DNA of 64,000 bases from Streptomyces mirabilis (GCF_039503195.1 NZ_JBCJKP010000001.1:4216001-4280000); one strand, 5' to 3'. Positions 54,720-63,734 are shown, counted from the stretch's first letter. A program made the numbers and translations. The notes: generated by a model from the sequence alone, not told the origin.

Positions 54720-54801
54720 GCCAGGGAGTGACTGGAAACAAGAGCCGTCAGCGCAACGGAGTACGGGGCGTCACCTCAGCACCGTGCGGGCCCCCGGGGG
54801 C

Positions 54802-55446
54802 TCAGCGCAGCGCGTCCGCGACCTCCCGCGCCGCGTCCACGACCCTCGGCCCCACCCGTTCCGGCACGGAGTCCGCGAGCATGACGACACCGACGCTGCC
54901 CTCGACCCCGGTCACCCCTATCAGGGGAGCGGCGGCCCCGCTCGCGCCCGCCTCCAACTCACCGTGCGTGAGCGTGTATCCCGGGGCGTCCGCCGGTCCG
55001 GGCTGCCGGGCGGCGAGGATCGCGCGGCCCGCGGCGCCCCGGTCCAGCGGATGACGGAACCCGGCGCGGTAGGCGACGTGATAGTCCGTCCACGTCGGCT
55101 CCACGACGGCGACGGCAAGCGCCTCGGTGCCGTCGACGAGCGTCAGATGGGCCGTGGCCCCTATGTCCTCGGCCAGCGCGCGCAGCGCCGGCAGCGCGGC
55201 CTCCCGTACCAGCGGATGCACCTGACGCCCCAGCCGCAGCACCCCCAGCCCGACCCGGGCGCGACCGCCCAGATCCCGGCGTACGAGCGCGTGCTGTTCC
55301 AGCGTGGCGAGCAGGCGGTACACAACGGTCCGGTTGACGCCCAGTTTGTTCGAGAGCTCGGTGACGGTCAGCCCGTGGTCCGTGTCGGCGAGCAGCTTGA
55401 GGACACGCAGTCCCCGGTCGAGCGTCTGAGAGGTCTCCGCGGTCAC
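54802..55446 (-). CDS. IclR-family transcriptional regulator
   Basis: GTG 55446 is 8 bases after AAGGAG; the GTG at 55455 overlaps that site. The 214-residue protein has the IclR winged helix (QTLDRGLRVLKLLADTDHGL, TVTELSNKLGVNRTVVYRLL) and the effector domain (LRALAEDIGATAHLTLVDGT, HPLDRGAAGRAILAARQPGP). It is on the same strand as permease-dapE and probably controls amino acid uptake. Confidence 0.9.
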   Translation of the reverse strand: MTAETSQTLDRGLRVLKLLADTDHGLTVTELSNKLGVNRTVVYRLLATLEQHALVRRDLGGRARVGLGVLRLGRQVHPLVREAALPALRALAEDIGATAHLTLVDGTEALAVAVVEPTWTDYHVAYRAGFRHPLDRGAAGRAILAARQPGPADAPGYTLTHGELEAGASGAAAPLIGVTGVEGSVGVVMLADSVPERVGPRVVDAAREVADALR

Positions 55447-55873
55447 GACGCCCACTCCTTAGTGGTGAGGTCGGCGGCCCCTCGCGGCGGTTGCGTCTCC
55501 GAGTCCCGTCGGCGACGCGCTTCAGAGGCCGCCGTCGGCTGACGACCCGGGCTCTTCCCGGGCGGAGTCGCTACACGGCTGCGCTCCGCGGCGGCGCTGC
55601 CACGGGGCGTGTGCGTAGCGGGACAGTAGCGAGCCGGTTCGCTCAGCGGAAGTCTCCGTCCAGAATCCGGTCATGACCTGGTACGGACTCTTCCCCTTTG
55701 CGGAGCCTTTGTCCTCGTACGTACAGCGCACACGCACAAGAACGCGCCCCTGAAAGGGGCGCGGGGCGCCGCCATGCGGCTCCGCCGCGTGGGCGCGACC
55801 AGCCACCGCCGATCCGCAGCCGAAACACAACAAGCACCCCCCGCACCACGACCGCCCCGGCACAGCGCCGGCG
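55447..55873. other. 427-bp intergenic region with extragenic repeat
   Basis: Between the IclR gene and the helicase stop there is no credible gene. Bases 55745-55832 are a copy of repeat family A. The remaining sequence is GC-rich and featureless to my reading. Confidence 0.5.
55745..55832 (+). repeat. Extragenic repeat family A, copy 3
   Basis: It contains GAAAGGGGCGCG, GCGGCTCCGCCGCGTGGGCG, CGACCAGCCAC and CCGCAGCCGAAA in the same order as the minus-strand copy at 8726-8806. An inner hairpin CGCGCCCCTGAAAGGGGCGC lies at its start. There is no coding potential. Confidence 0.75.
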
Positions 55874-57673
55874 TCACCGCATACGGGTGGCCCACTCCTG
55901 CACCTTGGCGATCCGCTGCCGCAGCTGACCCGCCGTCGCCTCCGCGCTCGGCGGACCCCCGCACACGCGGCGCAGTTCGGTGTGGATCACGCCGTGCGGC
56001 TTGCCGCTCTGGTGGACGTACGCGCCGACCATGGTGTTGAGCTGCTTGCGCAGCTCCAGCATCTCCCTGTGCGAGACCACGGGCCGCCGCTCGGCGGGCA
56101 GTTCGAGGAGGTCGGCCTCCTCGTCGGGCTTCTTGCGGCTGTGCGCGATCTGCCGCGCCTGCCGCTTCTGGAGCAACAGCTGCACCTGGTCGGGTTCGAG
56201 CAGCCCCGGAATCCCGAGGTAGTCCTGCTCCTCCTCGCTCCCCGGGTGGGCCTGCATCCCGAACTCGGCGCCGTCGTACAGCACTCGGTCGAAGACGGCC
56301 TCGGACTCCAGCGCCTCGAAGGAGAACTGCTCCTGCTCGCCGGTGTCCTCGTCCTGCTCCCGGTTCGCCTCGTCCATCTCCTGCTCGGACTCGGCGTACG
56401 GGTCCTCCTCGCCCTCCTTCTTCGGCTTGTCGAGGACGTGGTCGCGCTCGACCTCCATCTCGTTGGCGAAGCCGAGGAGGTCGGGGACGGTCGGGAGGAA
56501 GACGGAGGCGGTCTCGCCGCGCCGCCGGGACCGTACGAAACGGCCGACGGCCTGCGCGAAGAAGAGGGGCGTGGAGATGGTGGTGGCGTACACGCCGACG
56601 GCGAGCCGCGGCACGTCGACGCCCTCGGACACCATGCGGACGGCGACCATCCACCGGTCCTCGCTGTGGCTGAACTCGTCGATCCTGTTGGACGCTCCGG
56701 TGTCGTCGGACAGGACGAGGGTCGCCTTCGTCCCGGTGATCTCACGGATGAGCTTGGCGTACGCGCGCGCGGAGTCCTGGTCGGAGGCGATGACCAGCGC
56801 ACCCGCGTCCGGGATGCCCTTCCTGACCTCGGTCAGCCGCTGGTCGGCGGCGCGCAGCACACTGGGCATCCACTCGCCGCGCGGGTCGAGCGCGGTGCGC
56901 CAGGCCTGCGAGATGGCGTCCTTGGTCATCGGCTCGCCGAGCCGGGCCGCGATCTCGTCCCCCGCCTTCGTGCGCCACCGCATGTTGCCGCTGTAGGAGA
57001 GGAAGATGACGGGCCGCACGACGCCGTCCCCCAGCGCGGACCCGTACCCGTAGGTGTAGTCGGCGGAAGACCGCCGAATCCCGTCGTTTCCCTCTTCATA
57101 CGTGACAAAGGGAATGGGATTGGTGTCGGACCGGAAGGGCGTACCGGTGAGCGCGAGCCGCCGCGTGGCGGGCTCGAACGCTTCGAGGCAGGCCTCGCCC
57201 CAGGACTTCGAGTCACCGGCGTGGTGGATCTCGTCGAGGATGACGAGGGTCTTGCGCTGCTCGACGCGATTGCGGTGGAGCATGGGCCGCACGCCCACAC
57301 CCGCGTACGTCACGGCGACGCCCTGGTACTCCTTGCTGAGCGGACCGGCGCTGTACTCGGGATCCAGCTTGATCCCGATCCGCGCGGCGGCCTCCGCCCA
57401 CTGCTTCTTCAGGTGCTCGGTCGGCGCGACCACGGTCACCTGCTGCACGACGTGGTGGTGCAGCAGCCAGGACGCGAGCGTCAGCGCGAACGTCGTCTTG
57501 CCGGCGCCGGGCGTGGCGACGGCCAGGAAGTCGCGGGGCTGGTCCTGGATGTACTTCTCCAGCGCCCCCTGCTGCCAGGCACGCAGCTTGCTGGCGGTAC
57601 CCCAGGGGGCGCGGCCGGGGAAGGCGGGTGAGAGGTGGTGCGAGGTGGATGCGCTGGCGGCGGTGGTAGTCAC
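55874..57673 (-). CDS. DEAD/DEAH-type (superfamily 2) ATP-dependent helicase
   Basis: GTG 57673 after ACGGAG gives 599 residues; GTG 57724 would add 17. The N-terminal ATPase lobe has LRAWQQGALEKYI, Walker A VATPGAGKTTFALTLA, ILDEIHHAGDSKSWGEA (DEIH) and LALTGTPFRSDTNPI. The second lobe has VAVRMVSEGVDVPRLAVGVY and FAQAVGRFVRSRRRGETASV. An acidic stretch (EGEEDPYAESEQEMDEANRE) and a C-terminal helical domain follow. This type III restriction/XPB-like helicase is common and stand-alone in Streptomyces; no methylase or nuclease is adjacent. Confidence 0.92.
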   Translation of the reverse strand: MTTTAASASTSHHLSPAFPGRAPWGTASKLRAWQQGALEKYIQDQPRDFLAVATPGAGKTTFALTLASWLLHHHVVQQVTVVAPTEHLKKQWAEAAARIGIKLDPEYSAGPLSKEYQGVAVTYAGVGVRPMLHRNRVEQRKTLVILDEIHHAGDSKSWGEACLEAFEPATRRLALTGTPFRSDTNPIPFVTYEEGNDGIRRSSADYTYGYGSALGDGVVRPVIFLSYSGNMRWRTKAGDEIAARLGEPMTKDAISQAWRTALDPRGEWMPSVLRAADQRLTEVRKGIPDAGALVIASDQDSARAYAKLIREITGTKATLVLSDDTGASNRIDEFSHSEDRWMVAVRMVSEGVDVPRLAVGVYATTISTPLFFAQAVGRFVRSRRRGETASVFLPTVPDLLGFANEMEVERDHVLDKPKKEGEEDPYAESEQEMDEANREQDEDTGEQEQFSFEALESEAVFDRVLYDGAEFGMQAHPGSEEEQDYLGIPGLLEPDQVQLLLQKRQARQIAHSRKKPDEEADLLELPAERRPVVSHREMLELRKQLNTMVGAYVHQSGKPHGVIHTELRRVCGGPPSAEATAGQLRQRIAKVQEWATRMR

Positions 57674-57789
57674 GGTCTCCGTGGTGGGGTCGAGCGGCTC
57701 GGCTACGTATGACAACCGGGCCACCCTACCGGCGCCCCGGAGCTGTCAACGCGCGGACGACGCCGGGTCACCCACGGATGGGACCCACC

Positions 57790-57933
57790 TCACAAACCCC
57801 GCCACCGCCCACCGATCACCCCGGTGCCGTGCTCCACACCGGCCGCCACGTCGATGACCAGGTAGTACGAGGTCGGCCGGTGCACGGGGACCGCACTCGC
57901 CCGATCCGGAGCGCCGCTCTCCTTCCAGATCAC
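57790..57933 (-). CDS. Small hypothetical protein, 47 aa, coupled to the MFS gene
   Basis: GTG 57933 overlaps the MFS stop (GTGA). The 47 codons read MIWKESGAPDRASAVPVHRP, TSYYLVIDVAAGVEHGTGVI and GGRWRGL before TGA at 57790. Codon third positions are about 85 percent G/C by eye, and residues such as Trp, Tyr-Tyr and Ile-Asp argue for real coding. There is no known domain. It may be a tiny transporter partner or the remnant of a longer gene. Confidence 0.5.
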   Translation of the reverse strand: MIWKESGAPDRASAVPVHRPTSYYLVIDVAAGVEHGTGVIGGRWRGL

Positions 57934-59372
57934 CGCTCTCGCAGTCGCGTCGTCACCCAGGCCCCCACCAACGCCACCCCGGCCATCGGCAGGAACACGG
58001 CGGCGAACGCGGTGGGGTGGGAGCCGTCGGCCGTCGAGGTGGCCGTCTCCGCGACCTTGCCGCCGCCCAGCGCCGCGAACGCCGCGCCGCCCGCCGCGAG
58101 GAGCACGATGTTGGAGAGGCCGTCGGAGATCTGGAGCGCGGCGGAGTTGGAGCCGACCTCCTCCGGCGTCGACAGGCGCAGCAGCAGCACGCTGGTCGAG
58201 GCGATCACCAGCCCCATCCCGAAGCAGCCGAACCCCCAGGCGACGGCGACGATCCACACGGGCACAGCGGGGATCAGTACGCTGGGCACGACGGCGACGG
58301 CCGCAGCGAGCAGCACCATCCCGAGGAACATCAACCGGTCCCGGTACGGCTCCGTGCGTGGCCGCGACTGCACATACGACCCCAGCGCCCAGGTCCCGCC
58401 GGCCGCCGCGAGGGAGAACCCGGCGAGCGTCGGCGACAGCCCGCGCTGGGTGACCAGCATGAGGGGCACAAAGGACTCGGCGGCGATGAAGGCACCGGCG
58501 GCCAGCCCGCGCAGCAGCACCACGGACGGCAGCCCGCGCGCCGCCCGGTAGGTGCCGCGCGGCAGCAGCCCGAGGACGGCCGGGACGAGCAGCGCGGCGC
58601 CCGCGAGGCCAGGGACGAGGGAGAGCGGGGCCAGGTCCTGGGCGGCGTACTGGAGGAGTCCGGAGCCGAGCGAGATCCCGAGCGCCAGCCGGATGCGCCG
58701 CCGCTCGAAGGGCTCGCGCCCGGCGGTCCCCCCGTCCGCCGACCGCCCGGCCGACAACCGGCGTATCCGCGGCAGCGCGAGCGCCAGCGGAAACACGACC
58801 AGCACCGGTATCCCGGTGAACACCCAGCGCCAGCCCAGGTGCTCGGTGACCGTGCCCGCGATCAACGGTCCGACCACGGACGGAATCACCCAGCTCGCCG
58901 CGAACGCCGCCATGATCGCCGGGCGCAGCCGCTCCGGGTAGGCCCGCACCACGACGACGTACAACGCCACGACGACCAGCCCGCCGCCGAGCCCCTGCAC
59001 CGCCCGCCCGAGAAGGAACAGCCACATGGTCCCGGCCGTCCCGGACAGCAGCAGGCCCGCCGCGAAGGCCGTGATCCCCGTGGTCAGCGGTGCCAGGGGC
59101 CCCTCGCGGTCCGCCCACTGTCCGGCGAACACCATCCCGAACAGGCTCGTCGTGAAATACGCCGAGAACGCGAACGCGTACAACGACACCCCGTCGAGCT
59201 CCCGCGCCGCGACGGGCATCGCCGTCCCGACGGCCGTCGCCTCGAAGGCGATCAGCAGCTCCACGAACACGATCCCGATGCTGAGCGCCCGATAGGGACG
59301 GCTCAGCACACCCCCCTTCCCCTTACCCTCGGGCGGGGCGGTCGCCGCATCACGTGCTTCCAGCGCTGTCAT
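57930..59372 (-). CDS. MFS exporter, DHA2 (14-helix) type
   Basis: From ATG 59372 the 480-residue protein has about 14 helices. Its first helix IGIVFVELLIAFEATAVGTA carries the DHA2-type acidic residue. Motif A-like GQWADREGPLAPLTTGITAF, motif C-like AFAASWVIPSVVGPLIAGTV and LGWRWVFTGIPVLVVFPLAL follow. The family exports drugs or metabolites by proton antiport. An operator-like inverted repeat lies 41 bp upstream, and a 47-aa gene overlaps its stop. Confidence 0.9.
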   Translation of the reverse strand: MTALEARDAATAPPEGKGKGGVLSRPYRALSIGIVFVELLIAFEATAVGTAMPVAARELDGVSLYAFAFSAYFTTSLFGMVFAGQWADREGPLAPLTTGITAFAAGLLLSGTAGTMWLFLLGRAVQGLGGGLVVVALYVVVVRAYPERLRPAIMAAFAASWVIPSVVGPLIAGTVTEHLGWRWVFTGIPVLVVFPLALALPRIRRLSAGRSADGGTAGREPFERRRIRLALGISLGSGLLQYAAQDLAPLSLVPGLAGAALLVPAVLGLLPRGTYRAARGLPSVVLLRGLAAGAFIAAESFVPLMLVTQRGLSPTLAGFSLAAAGGTWALGSYVQSRPRTEPYRDRLMFLGMVLLAAAVAVVPSVLIPAVPVWIVAVAWGFGCFGMGLVIASTSVLLLRLSTPEEVGSNSAALQISDGLSNIVLLAAGGAAFAALGGGKVAETATSTADGSHPTAFAAVFLPMAGVALVGAWVTTRLRER

Positions 59373-59412
59373 GGCCGCCAGCGTAAGAGCCACGACTGAC
59401 AGTGACTCCTGT

Positions 59413-59441
59413 CCAAAGACCGTGATCGCCTGGGTCTTTGG
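59413..59441. promoter_or_regulatory. Inverted repeat in the MFS exporter promoter
   Basis: CCAAAGACC (59413-59421) and GGTCTTTGG (59433-59441) are perfect inverted 9-mers with an 11-bp spacer, 41 bp before the exporter ATG. It is likely an operator for an exporter repressor encoded elsewhere. Confidence 0.55.
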
Positions 59442-59590
59442 TCGTACGCCACAGGTCCGGGAACCGGCATTCATGAACGGCGTGTGGCAGTCCCGTTGCA
59501 GCGCTCCCGCACCTCTTGAGCCCACCCTCCGCCCCGCCTACGTTCAACCCATCAGGTTCGGAACGAGTGAGCCGTGCCGCACCTGAGAAC

Positions 59591-59665
59591 GGCCGTGTGC
59601 CCGAGTGGCTCAGGGGCTCGCCTGCAAAGCGAGTTACGCGGGTTCAATTCCCGCCACGGCCTCCA
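59591..59665 (+). tRNA. tRNA-Cys (anticodon GCA)
   Basis: Acceptor GGCCGTG (59591-59597) pairs with CACGGCC (59655-59661). The anticodon stem CTCGC/GCGAG closes loop CTGCAAA, so the anticodon is GCA. The T arm is GCGGG-TTCAATT-CCCGC. The discriminator is T, and CCA is encoded at 59663-59665. Confidence 0.95.
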
Positions 59666-59686
59666 GTGCCTTGACCAGGCAAAGAC

Positions 59687-59721
59687 AGAAGGGCGGCACC
59701 CTCCGCGGGTGCCGCCCTTCT
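59687..59721 (+). terminator. Terminator after tRNA-Cys
   Basis: AGAAGGGCGGCACCC (59687-59701) pairs perfectly with 59707-59721 around TCCGC. It lies 22 bases after the tRNA. Confidence 0.9.
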
Positions 59722-59846
59722 GGTCGTCCGTCCCCGTTCCCGTCCCAGTTGGCCGGTACGAGGGGGGCCTGGTGACGGATCGGTGCACGTGAGGTGTACG
59801 GTCCCGATCCTGCGCCGAGATGAGGGGCGCCCGGCCTGTATGGGGG

Positions 59847-60419
59847 ATGGTGAGTCAGCAGCCCGTTCCGGCGCCGAAGAAGCCACTGAGCAGGGGAAAG
59901 AAGATTGCCATCGGTATCGGGGTGCTGATCGCAGCTCCGCCGCTCGTCGCAGGCGTGATCTCTGGAGTCAAGGGTGCCGCCACACACGACACCTCGGCAG
60001 CAGCAGCGACGCCTGGCGCGAGCCACAGCAGTCCGGCGGCAAGGCCGTCAGCGAAGAAGAAGCGGGCCCCGGCCACGCACCCGTCGACGCCTGGGCCGGC
60101 GCAGAAGCTGGCCGACCTCGATGGGATCGGTCGGCCCGCCAGCGTGTACCAGCAGGTTCTCGACGCATTGGCGCCACGCTGCACGGAGAACCGCCCGCGC
60201 CTGACAGCCATCGTCAACTCCACGCTGGAGGACCTGAAGAAAAACGGTGTCAACGACGAGGACGAATTCAGCGTCCTGCAGCACCTGGAGCAGTCGGTGC
60301 CCGCCGGGAACCCGCGGGTCGACTGCGCGTCGGCAGCGTCGGCTTACGCCACCCTGCGCGAAGGAAACCAGGACAACCGCGGTCGCGGGCTGCTGCCGTT
60401 GGCCTGCCTCTTCGCGTAG
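59847..60419 (+). CDS. Hypothetical membrane-anchored protein, 190 aa
   Basis: From ATG 59847 (MVSQQPVPAPKKPLSRGKK; GTG 59850 also possible) the product has one helix (about 21-42, IAIGIGVLIAAPPLVAGVIS). An Ala/Pro/Lys linker follows, then an alpha-helical extracellular domain with two Cys (APRCTENRPRLTAIVNSTLE, GNPRVDCASAASAYATL) and a final LACLFA. There is no known family. It lies just downstream of tRNA-Cys, in a stretch that looks accessory. Confidence 0.6.
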   Translation: MVSQQPVPAPKKPLSRGKKIAIGIGVLIAAPPLVAGVISGVKGAATHDTSAAAATPGASHSSPAARPSAKKKRAPATHPSTPGPAQKLADLDGIGRPASVYQQVLDALAPRCTENRPRLTAIVNSTLEDLKKNGVNDEDEFSVLQHLEQSVPAGNPRVDCASAASAYATLREGNQDNRGRGLLPLACLFA

Positions 60420-60546
60420 AAGGTCTCTGTGTGGCCGCTGAAGGCTGATCAGTACTGCCGACGCGGGCGCGGCCGGCCAGTCGCCGAACACCGAGGTGAT
60501 CTGCCCGCCGTGATCGTGTCGGCCCGCCGCACGGCCGCTGCGGGCG

Positions 60547-61260
60547 TTACTGCCACTGCGAGCTGGTTGCGATGGCTCGCAGTTGGGCCGGTGTCAGGAT
60601 CGGCGTGGTACGGGTCGAGGGGCCGTTCTGGCTCGGTGCCTGCCACTCCATGAGGGTGACGTAGAGCCCGTCAGGACGCAGTACGTTCACCGTCTCGTGC
60701 CCGGGGTCCGTTCCGGGTGGTGCCTGCCGGGACTCGATCAGGGTGCCGTCGGCCAAGGGTGTGGTGCCGGCGAAGACGTGGCCGCGGATCGCGGTGGTGG
60801 AGGTCTGCCGGGAGACGTGCACCTCGAGCAGCGACTTGCCGTGGCCGTCGTCCACCCACAGCTGCCCGGACTGCCGGCCGCCGGGCGGGCTCGCATGCGT
60901 CAGGCCGGTCGGCAGCAGCGCGGTCAGGGTGGCAAGGGCGCGGTCGGCGGGCAGTGTGCCGGTGAAGGTCGGCTTCGGAGTGGCGGATGCCGTGGCCGAG
61001 CCGGTGGTGGCCGAGGCCGCCGGACCGGCGATCGTGCGGTCGGCGGTTCGCCCGTCGGACAGCAGTCCGGGAACGACCGCCGCGCCGAGCCCGACGAGCG
61101 CGAGTACGGCCGCTGCGCTCACGCCGACGGCCGTGGCGCGGCGGCGGCGCCTGCGCCGGCCGTTGCGGACGCCGGCCTGCAGAAGTGACGGGGTGTTGGG
61201 CGGCTCGAAGGTCAGGAGGGTGGTGCGGAGGGCTTCGGTGAAGTCTTCTTCGATGGGCAT
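60547..61260 (-). CDS. Membrane protein partner of the ECF sigma factor (anti-sigma-like)
   Basis: The 237-residue protein has a short cytoplasmic head (MPIEEDFTEALRTTLLTFEP). A strongly basic stretch (GRRRRRRRATAVG) follows, then one helix (about 45-66, VSAAAVLALVGLGAAVVPGL) and a Thr/Ala-rich linker. The extracellular beta domain reads GQLWVDDGHGKSLLEVHVSR, LRPDGLYVTLMEWQAP. The layout and the position 61 bases after the sigma gene fit an anti-sigma or signal-sensing partner. No zinc-type anti-sigma motif is seen. Confidence 0.7.
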   Translation of the reverse strand: MPIEEDFTEALRTTLLTFEPPNTPSLLQAGVRNGRRRRRRRATAVGVSAAAVLALVGLGAAVVPGLLSDGRTADRTIAGPAASATTGSATASATPKPTFTGTLPADRALATLTALLPTGLTHASPPGGRQSGQLWVDDGHGKSLLEVHVSRQTSTTAIRGHVFAGTTPLADGTLIESRQAPPGTDPGHETVNVLRPDGLYVTLMEWQAPSQNGPSTRTTPILTPAQLRAIATSSQWQ

Positions 61261-61321
61261 GGCGGATCACCGCGTTTCGGGGGTCGGTGAAGAGGGCGAG
61301 GTAGGTGCCGCGGCACCGGGG

Positions 61322-61831
61322 TCAGGGGCTGACGAGCTCGGACAGGTCGTGGCCCAGAAGGTCCCGGATCCTGGCGAGCGCGCGCATGCTCTGGTTGCGT
61401 ACCGCGCCCGGCCGGACCTGAAGGATCGCGGCGGTCTGCTCGACGCTGCGGTCCTCCCAGTAGCGCAGGAGCAGCACGGCCCGGTCCCGGGCGGAGAGCC
61501 GACCGAGAGCGTCGAGCAAGGTGACCCGCAGCGTGGCGTCGTGCTCGGTGGCGGCACCGGAGTCCGGCAGGGTGTCGGTGGGCTGCTCGGAGCTGCTGCG
61601 CCGGCGGCGGTAGGACAGGTAGGTCCGTACGAGGACGGTGTGGGTGTACGCCGCTGGGTCGTCCACCTGCGCGATCTTGCGCCAGTTGGCATACGTCCGG
61701 CCCAGTGTGTCCTGCACCAGGTCCTCCGCGAGGTGCACATCACCGCTGGTGAGCACACACGCGGAGCGGAACAGAGGTGCGGATCGCGCAGCGGCGAACG
61801 CCATGAATTCCTCTTCGTACCGGCGCTTCAT
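61322..61831 (-). CDS. ECF sigma factor, SigE-like family
   Basis: ATG 61831 (MKRRYEEEFMAFAAAR) starts a 169-residue sigma factor; the upstream in-frame extension is unlikely. Region 2 reads SAPLFRSACVLTSGDVHLAE, DLVQDTLGRTYANWRKI. Region 4 reads LGRLSARDRAVLLLRYWEDR, SVEQTAAILQVRPGAVRNQS. This is the SigE-type ECF family (ECF41/ECF50-like size) that usually pairs with a membrane partner downstream, as here. Confidence 0.9.
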   Translation of the reverse strand: MKRRYEEEFMAFAAARSAPLFRSACVLTSGDVHLAEDLVQDTLGRTYANWRKIAQVDDPAAYTHTVLVRTYLSYRRRRSSSEQPTDTLPDSGAATEHDATLRVTLLDALGRLSARDRAVLLLRYWEDRSVEQTAAILQVRPGAVRNQSMRALARIRDLLGHDLSELVSP

Positions 61832-62173
61832 CCGAGATCCTGTTCGTCGTCCACACTCTGAAGACGCTGTGGCCTCGGGGTTACGTCCCACCCGGAGAAG
61901 CAGAAATCCAGCCGCCTCAGGCGCACTGCCCTTCGGCGACGTTGGCGTCGGGCCCGCGCAGGGTCGGGACTGGAGCGGTGGCTGTCGCTCCCTTTCCAGT
62001 CCCCGCCGCTTCACACCGTGCGTGCGCTTCTCCCGCACCGAGAGCGCGTCGGACCGATCCGGTCAGCCACTTGACCTGCACCTTCGGTCCCGGGCTCGGG
62101 GTGCGGCGGCCCGATCCACCACCGGGCGGAACGACATCGTGCGGGCGGTGCGGGCGGTGTCGCCGTCCGGCGG
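61832..62173. other. 342-bp intergenic region
   Basis: No ORF, tRNA or clear repeat was recognised between the sigma gene start and the SUKH-4-like gene stop. It should hold the sigma promoter, but I could not pick it out with confidence. Confidence 0.4.
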
Positions 62174-63352
62174 CTAGCCGTGGAGGGTGCCGCCCGCCTC
62201 GTCCTCGAATATCTCCGGCCAGTAGCGCCAGCCGTCGTCGCCCTTCAGCGTGGGAGTGGGGTCGCAGGCGATCGGGTCGACCGTGGCGAGGGTCTGGGCC
62301 ATGGTCGCGGCCAGCTGTTCGTAGGAGTCGGTGAGGTCGTGGGTCGCGTCGAGGGCCTTCTCGCGGTGGAGCAGCCAGAGGGTGAAGGCGAGGGTGGAGA
62401 TGTCGGCGTTGAGGGGGCGCAGGGTGATGTCGGGCTCGCTCCAGGCGAGGACCGCGCCCGTGGTGCCGTCCACCACGAGGCTGGTGTCCTCGATGAGGTA
62501 GCCGAGGCGTATCAGGCGGCCGGCCGTCGGGGGGAGTTCGTCGGCGGAGAAGTCGTCGGGGCGCTGGTCCGCGTAGTAGTCGGCGAGGGCCGGCAGGGGC
62601 ACTTCCGTGTCCAGCTGGAAGAGGAGGCCGTCCTCGGGCAGGCCGGTCTCGCGCAGGAAGCGACGGGTCGGCTCGTGCACGAGCGCGGGCGGGAAGTCGA
62701 CGTCCTCGAAGCGCATGATCGCGCCCGCGCCGAACTCCTCGTCCAGCAGCCGCTTGGGCAGGTCGAGGACGAGGCCCTCACCGGGGCCCGCGATCCGGGC
62801 GAGGGGGCGGATCAGGGCGGCCATCCGCCAGTACGGCGCCACCTCGCCTCCCGCGCCCGCCTCGAAGACCGCGGCGAGGGACTCGGAGGCCTCCGTGACC
62901 GCCTTCGCGCCGAACCGGCCCTCGTAGGAGGCGAACCGTCCGCGGGACGCCGTCAGTTCCTCCGTCGCCGCAGAAAAACGCACCAGGGCTTCCAGGGAGG
63001 GGGCCAGGGGCGCGAGGTCCATCAGAGCCGGGTCGGAGAAGAAGTACGTCGTGGCGACCTTCCCCGTCGCCCCGTCCAGGACGATCGACTCCAGGTCCCG
63101 GTCGAAGGTCCGCAGGGCTCCCACGACCAGCTGGTCCTGGAGCTCCGTGGCGAGTTTGTCGGCGTCGCCGGCCAGGTCCGCGACCCTGCGCAGCCCGTGC
63201 TCCCGCAGGGCCCCGAAGCCCAGCAGCGTGCCCTCGGCCGGCAGCCCGGGGCCCGTCAGCCACTGCCGTGTGTCCGTGTGCGTGATGTATGGATCCAGCT
63301 CGTCCTCGGTCAGCGTGATCGCGCCGACGACATCGGTGTCAGTCGTGCTCAT
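62174..63352 (-). CDS. SUKH-4-like immunity-type protein, 392 aa
   Basis: ATG 63352 (MSTTDTDVVGAITLTEDELD) is 5 bases after GGGGAG. The 392-residue protein has two similar halves. The first reads TRQWLTGPGLPAEGTLLGFG, DGATGKVATTYFFSDPALMD. The second reads TRRFLRETGLPEDGLLFQLD, VVDGTTGAVLAWSEPDITLR. This is a tandem SUKH-4-type fold, a family of immunity proteins for nucleic-acid-targeting toxins. No toxin is adjacent, so the name describes the fold only. Confidence 0.75.
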   Translation of the reverse strand: MSTTDTDVVGAITLTEDELDPYITHTDTRQWLTGPGLPAEGTLLGFGALREHGLRRVADLAGDADKLATELQDQLVVGALRTFDRDLESIVLDGATGKVATTYFFSDPALMDLAPLAPSLEALVRFSAATEELTASRGRFASYEGRFGAKAVTEASESLAAVFEAGAGGEVAPYWRMAALIRPLARIAGPGEGLVLDLPKRLLDEEFGAGAIMRFEDVDFPPALVHEPTRRFLRETGLPEDGLLFQLDTEVPLPALADYYADQRPDDFSADELPPTAGRLIRLGYLIEDTSLVVDGTTGAVLAWSEPDITLRPLNADISTLAFTLWLLHREKALDATHDLTDSYEQLAATMAQTLATVDPIACDPTPTLKGDDGWRYWPEIFEDEAGGTLHG

Positions 63353-63569
63353 GGCTCCCCCGCGCATGTGAACGCATATGTGCTTCCCGCGGGGAACTCG
63401 CCGCCGCCCAGCGGCAGTTCCCCACTGACCGAGAACCATACGCCGCCCCACTGACAACGCCGGAAACCCGCAGGCACGCAGGACGTACGGCCCGGAAACA
63501 CGCGGGTTCAAGCCATCGGGGGGCCCGGTCGTGGCCGACACCAACGATCAGCCGCGGCTGCCGCCCGGC

Positions 63570-63734
63570 TCAGGTGAGGTACAGGCCGCCCAGGACGACC
63601 ACCACGGCCGCCACGACGAACAGCAGTACCCCCAGCGCCAGCTTCCCGACGCTCGGCGGGGGCTCGTAGCGCGGCTGCTCGGGGAGGTGGGTCGTCGGCT
63701 CGGGGTCGTGGGTCGTCGGCTCGGGGGTACTCAT
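63570..63734 (-). CDS. Small single-helix membrane protein, 54 aa
   Basis: ATG 63734 overlaps the stop of the upstream gene (ATGA). The 54 residues begin with a duplicated MSTPEPTTHDPEPTTH unit and PEQPRYEPPPS. One helix follows (about 32-53, ALGVLLFVVAAVVVVLGGLY). It is the translationally coupled last gene of the xanthine dehydrogenase-type operon. Its function is unknown. Confidence 0.7.
   Translation of the reverse strand: MSTPEPTTHDPEPTTHLPEQPRYEPPPSVGKLALGVLLFVVAAVVVVLGGLYLT

Noticed and set aside
55874..57673. Helicase as part of a phage-defence or restriction system
   Set aside because: No methylase, nuclease or other defence gene is adjacent; flanking genes are metabolic and transport.
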